Shown here one piece after another: positions 32,326 through 32,332 of a stretch of DNA of 32,332 nt; positions within the stretch are counted from its first letter, which is position 1, and every line of letters begins with the position of its first letter. The position numbers and the translations under genes were made by a program. Origin of the DNA: Glomus cerebriforme (lineage: Eukaryota; Glomeromycota; Glomeromycetes; Glomerales; Glomeraceae); assembly GCA_003550305.1 (NCBI GenBank), contig QKYT01000049.1, positions 286,628-318,959 on the forward strand, in the 5' to 3' direction. The notes beneath the pieces are model-generated. The model was not told the origin of the DNA. It saw only the letters and a program-made list of their open reading frames with translations, and ran no database searches.

Positions 32326-32332
32326 TTATATC

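Larger units (their letters stand above)
28301..32332. other. Long AT-rich stretch with almost no recognisable content
   Basis: No introns, domains or repeats could be supported over most of this 4 kb. Two minor exceptions are noted separately: a 39-residue minus-strand frame at 31803-31922 and a four-unit ATCG microsatellite at 32310-32325. Confidence 0.4.

Noticed and set aside
1..32332. CRISPR arrays, rRNA and tRNA genes
   Set aside because: No regularly spaced repeats with unique spacers and no recognisable RNA gene signatures were seen. The intron-rich genes indicate a eukaryote.

Overview
The window is about 75-80% A+T, has many short GT-AG introns (about 60-120 bp), long A/T homopolymers, and scattered relics of duplicated genes and small inverted-repeat elements. 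The best-supported proteins are fungal-type DUF7025 + AAA ATPases. A decayed protein-kinase 3' end in a style I associate with arbuscular mycorrhizal fungi adds to this. I infer a Glomeromycotina genome such as Rhizophagus. This rests on pattern recognition; no search was run.

Left part (1-10 kb): about 3 kb of AT-rich DNA holds one decayed fragment of a family whose intact member lies at 12.5 kb. Two tandem, same-strand paralogues of a DUF7025/AAA ATPase follow (3215-5860 and 7175-9716). Each resolves into 11 exons with identical intron positions and phases. A third paralogue with the same structure lies at 17105-19657. All three keep the Walker A, Walker B, sensor-1 and arginine-finger motifs, so all look functional. 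Their upstream regions share a TATA box and a GATAA/TTATC inverted motif. The middle of copies 1 and 2 is identical over 266 bp including a whole intron, although copy 2 resembles copy 3 further upstream. This suggests gene conversion.

Middle part (10-17 kb): between copies 2 and 3 is an intronless 307-residue gene of unknown function made of two similar ~120-residue halves. Its family has three broken relatives in the window (2.2, 10.5 and 15.9 kb). A small minus-strand Asn-rich gene (14.2 kb) has a decayed, inverted copy near 28 kb. Non-coding elements here include a GC-rich patch with MITE-like inverted ends (11.4-12.1 kb) and a 130-bp palindromic element (15.14 kb).

Right part (19.9-32.3 kb): this part appears to be a gene graveyard with repeats. 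It holds the decayed 3' end of a protein kinase (minus strand, with a GC-AG intron) that abuts a ~500-bp foldback inverted repeat. Next come three 20-bp tandem units and a tandem array of ~579-bp units with degenerate flanking copies. Then there are several broken coding fragments and a Helitron-type 3' terminus at 26.14 kb. From about 28.3 kb to the end I see almost nothing but AT-rich DNA.

No rRNA, tRNA or CRISPR was recognised. The three AAA proteins presumably have related roles, but nothing in the sequence identifies their substrate or links them functionally to the 307-residue gene.
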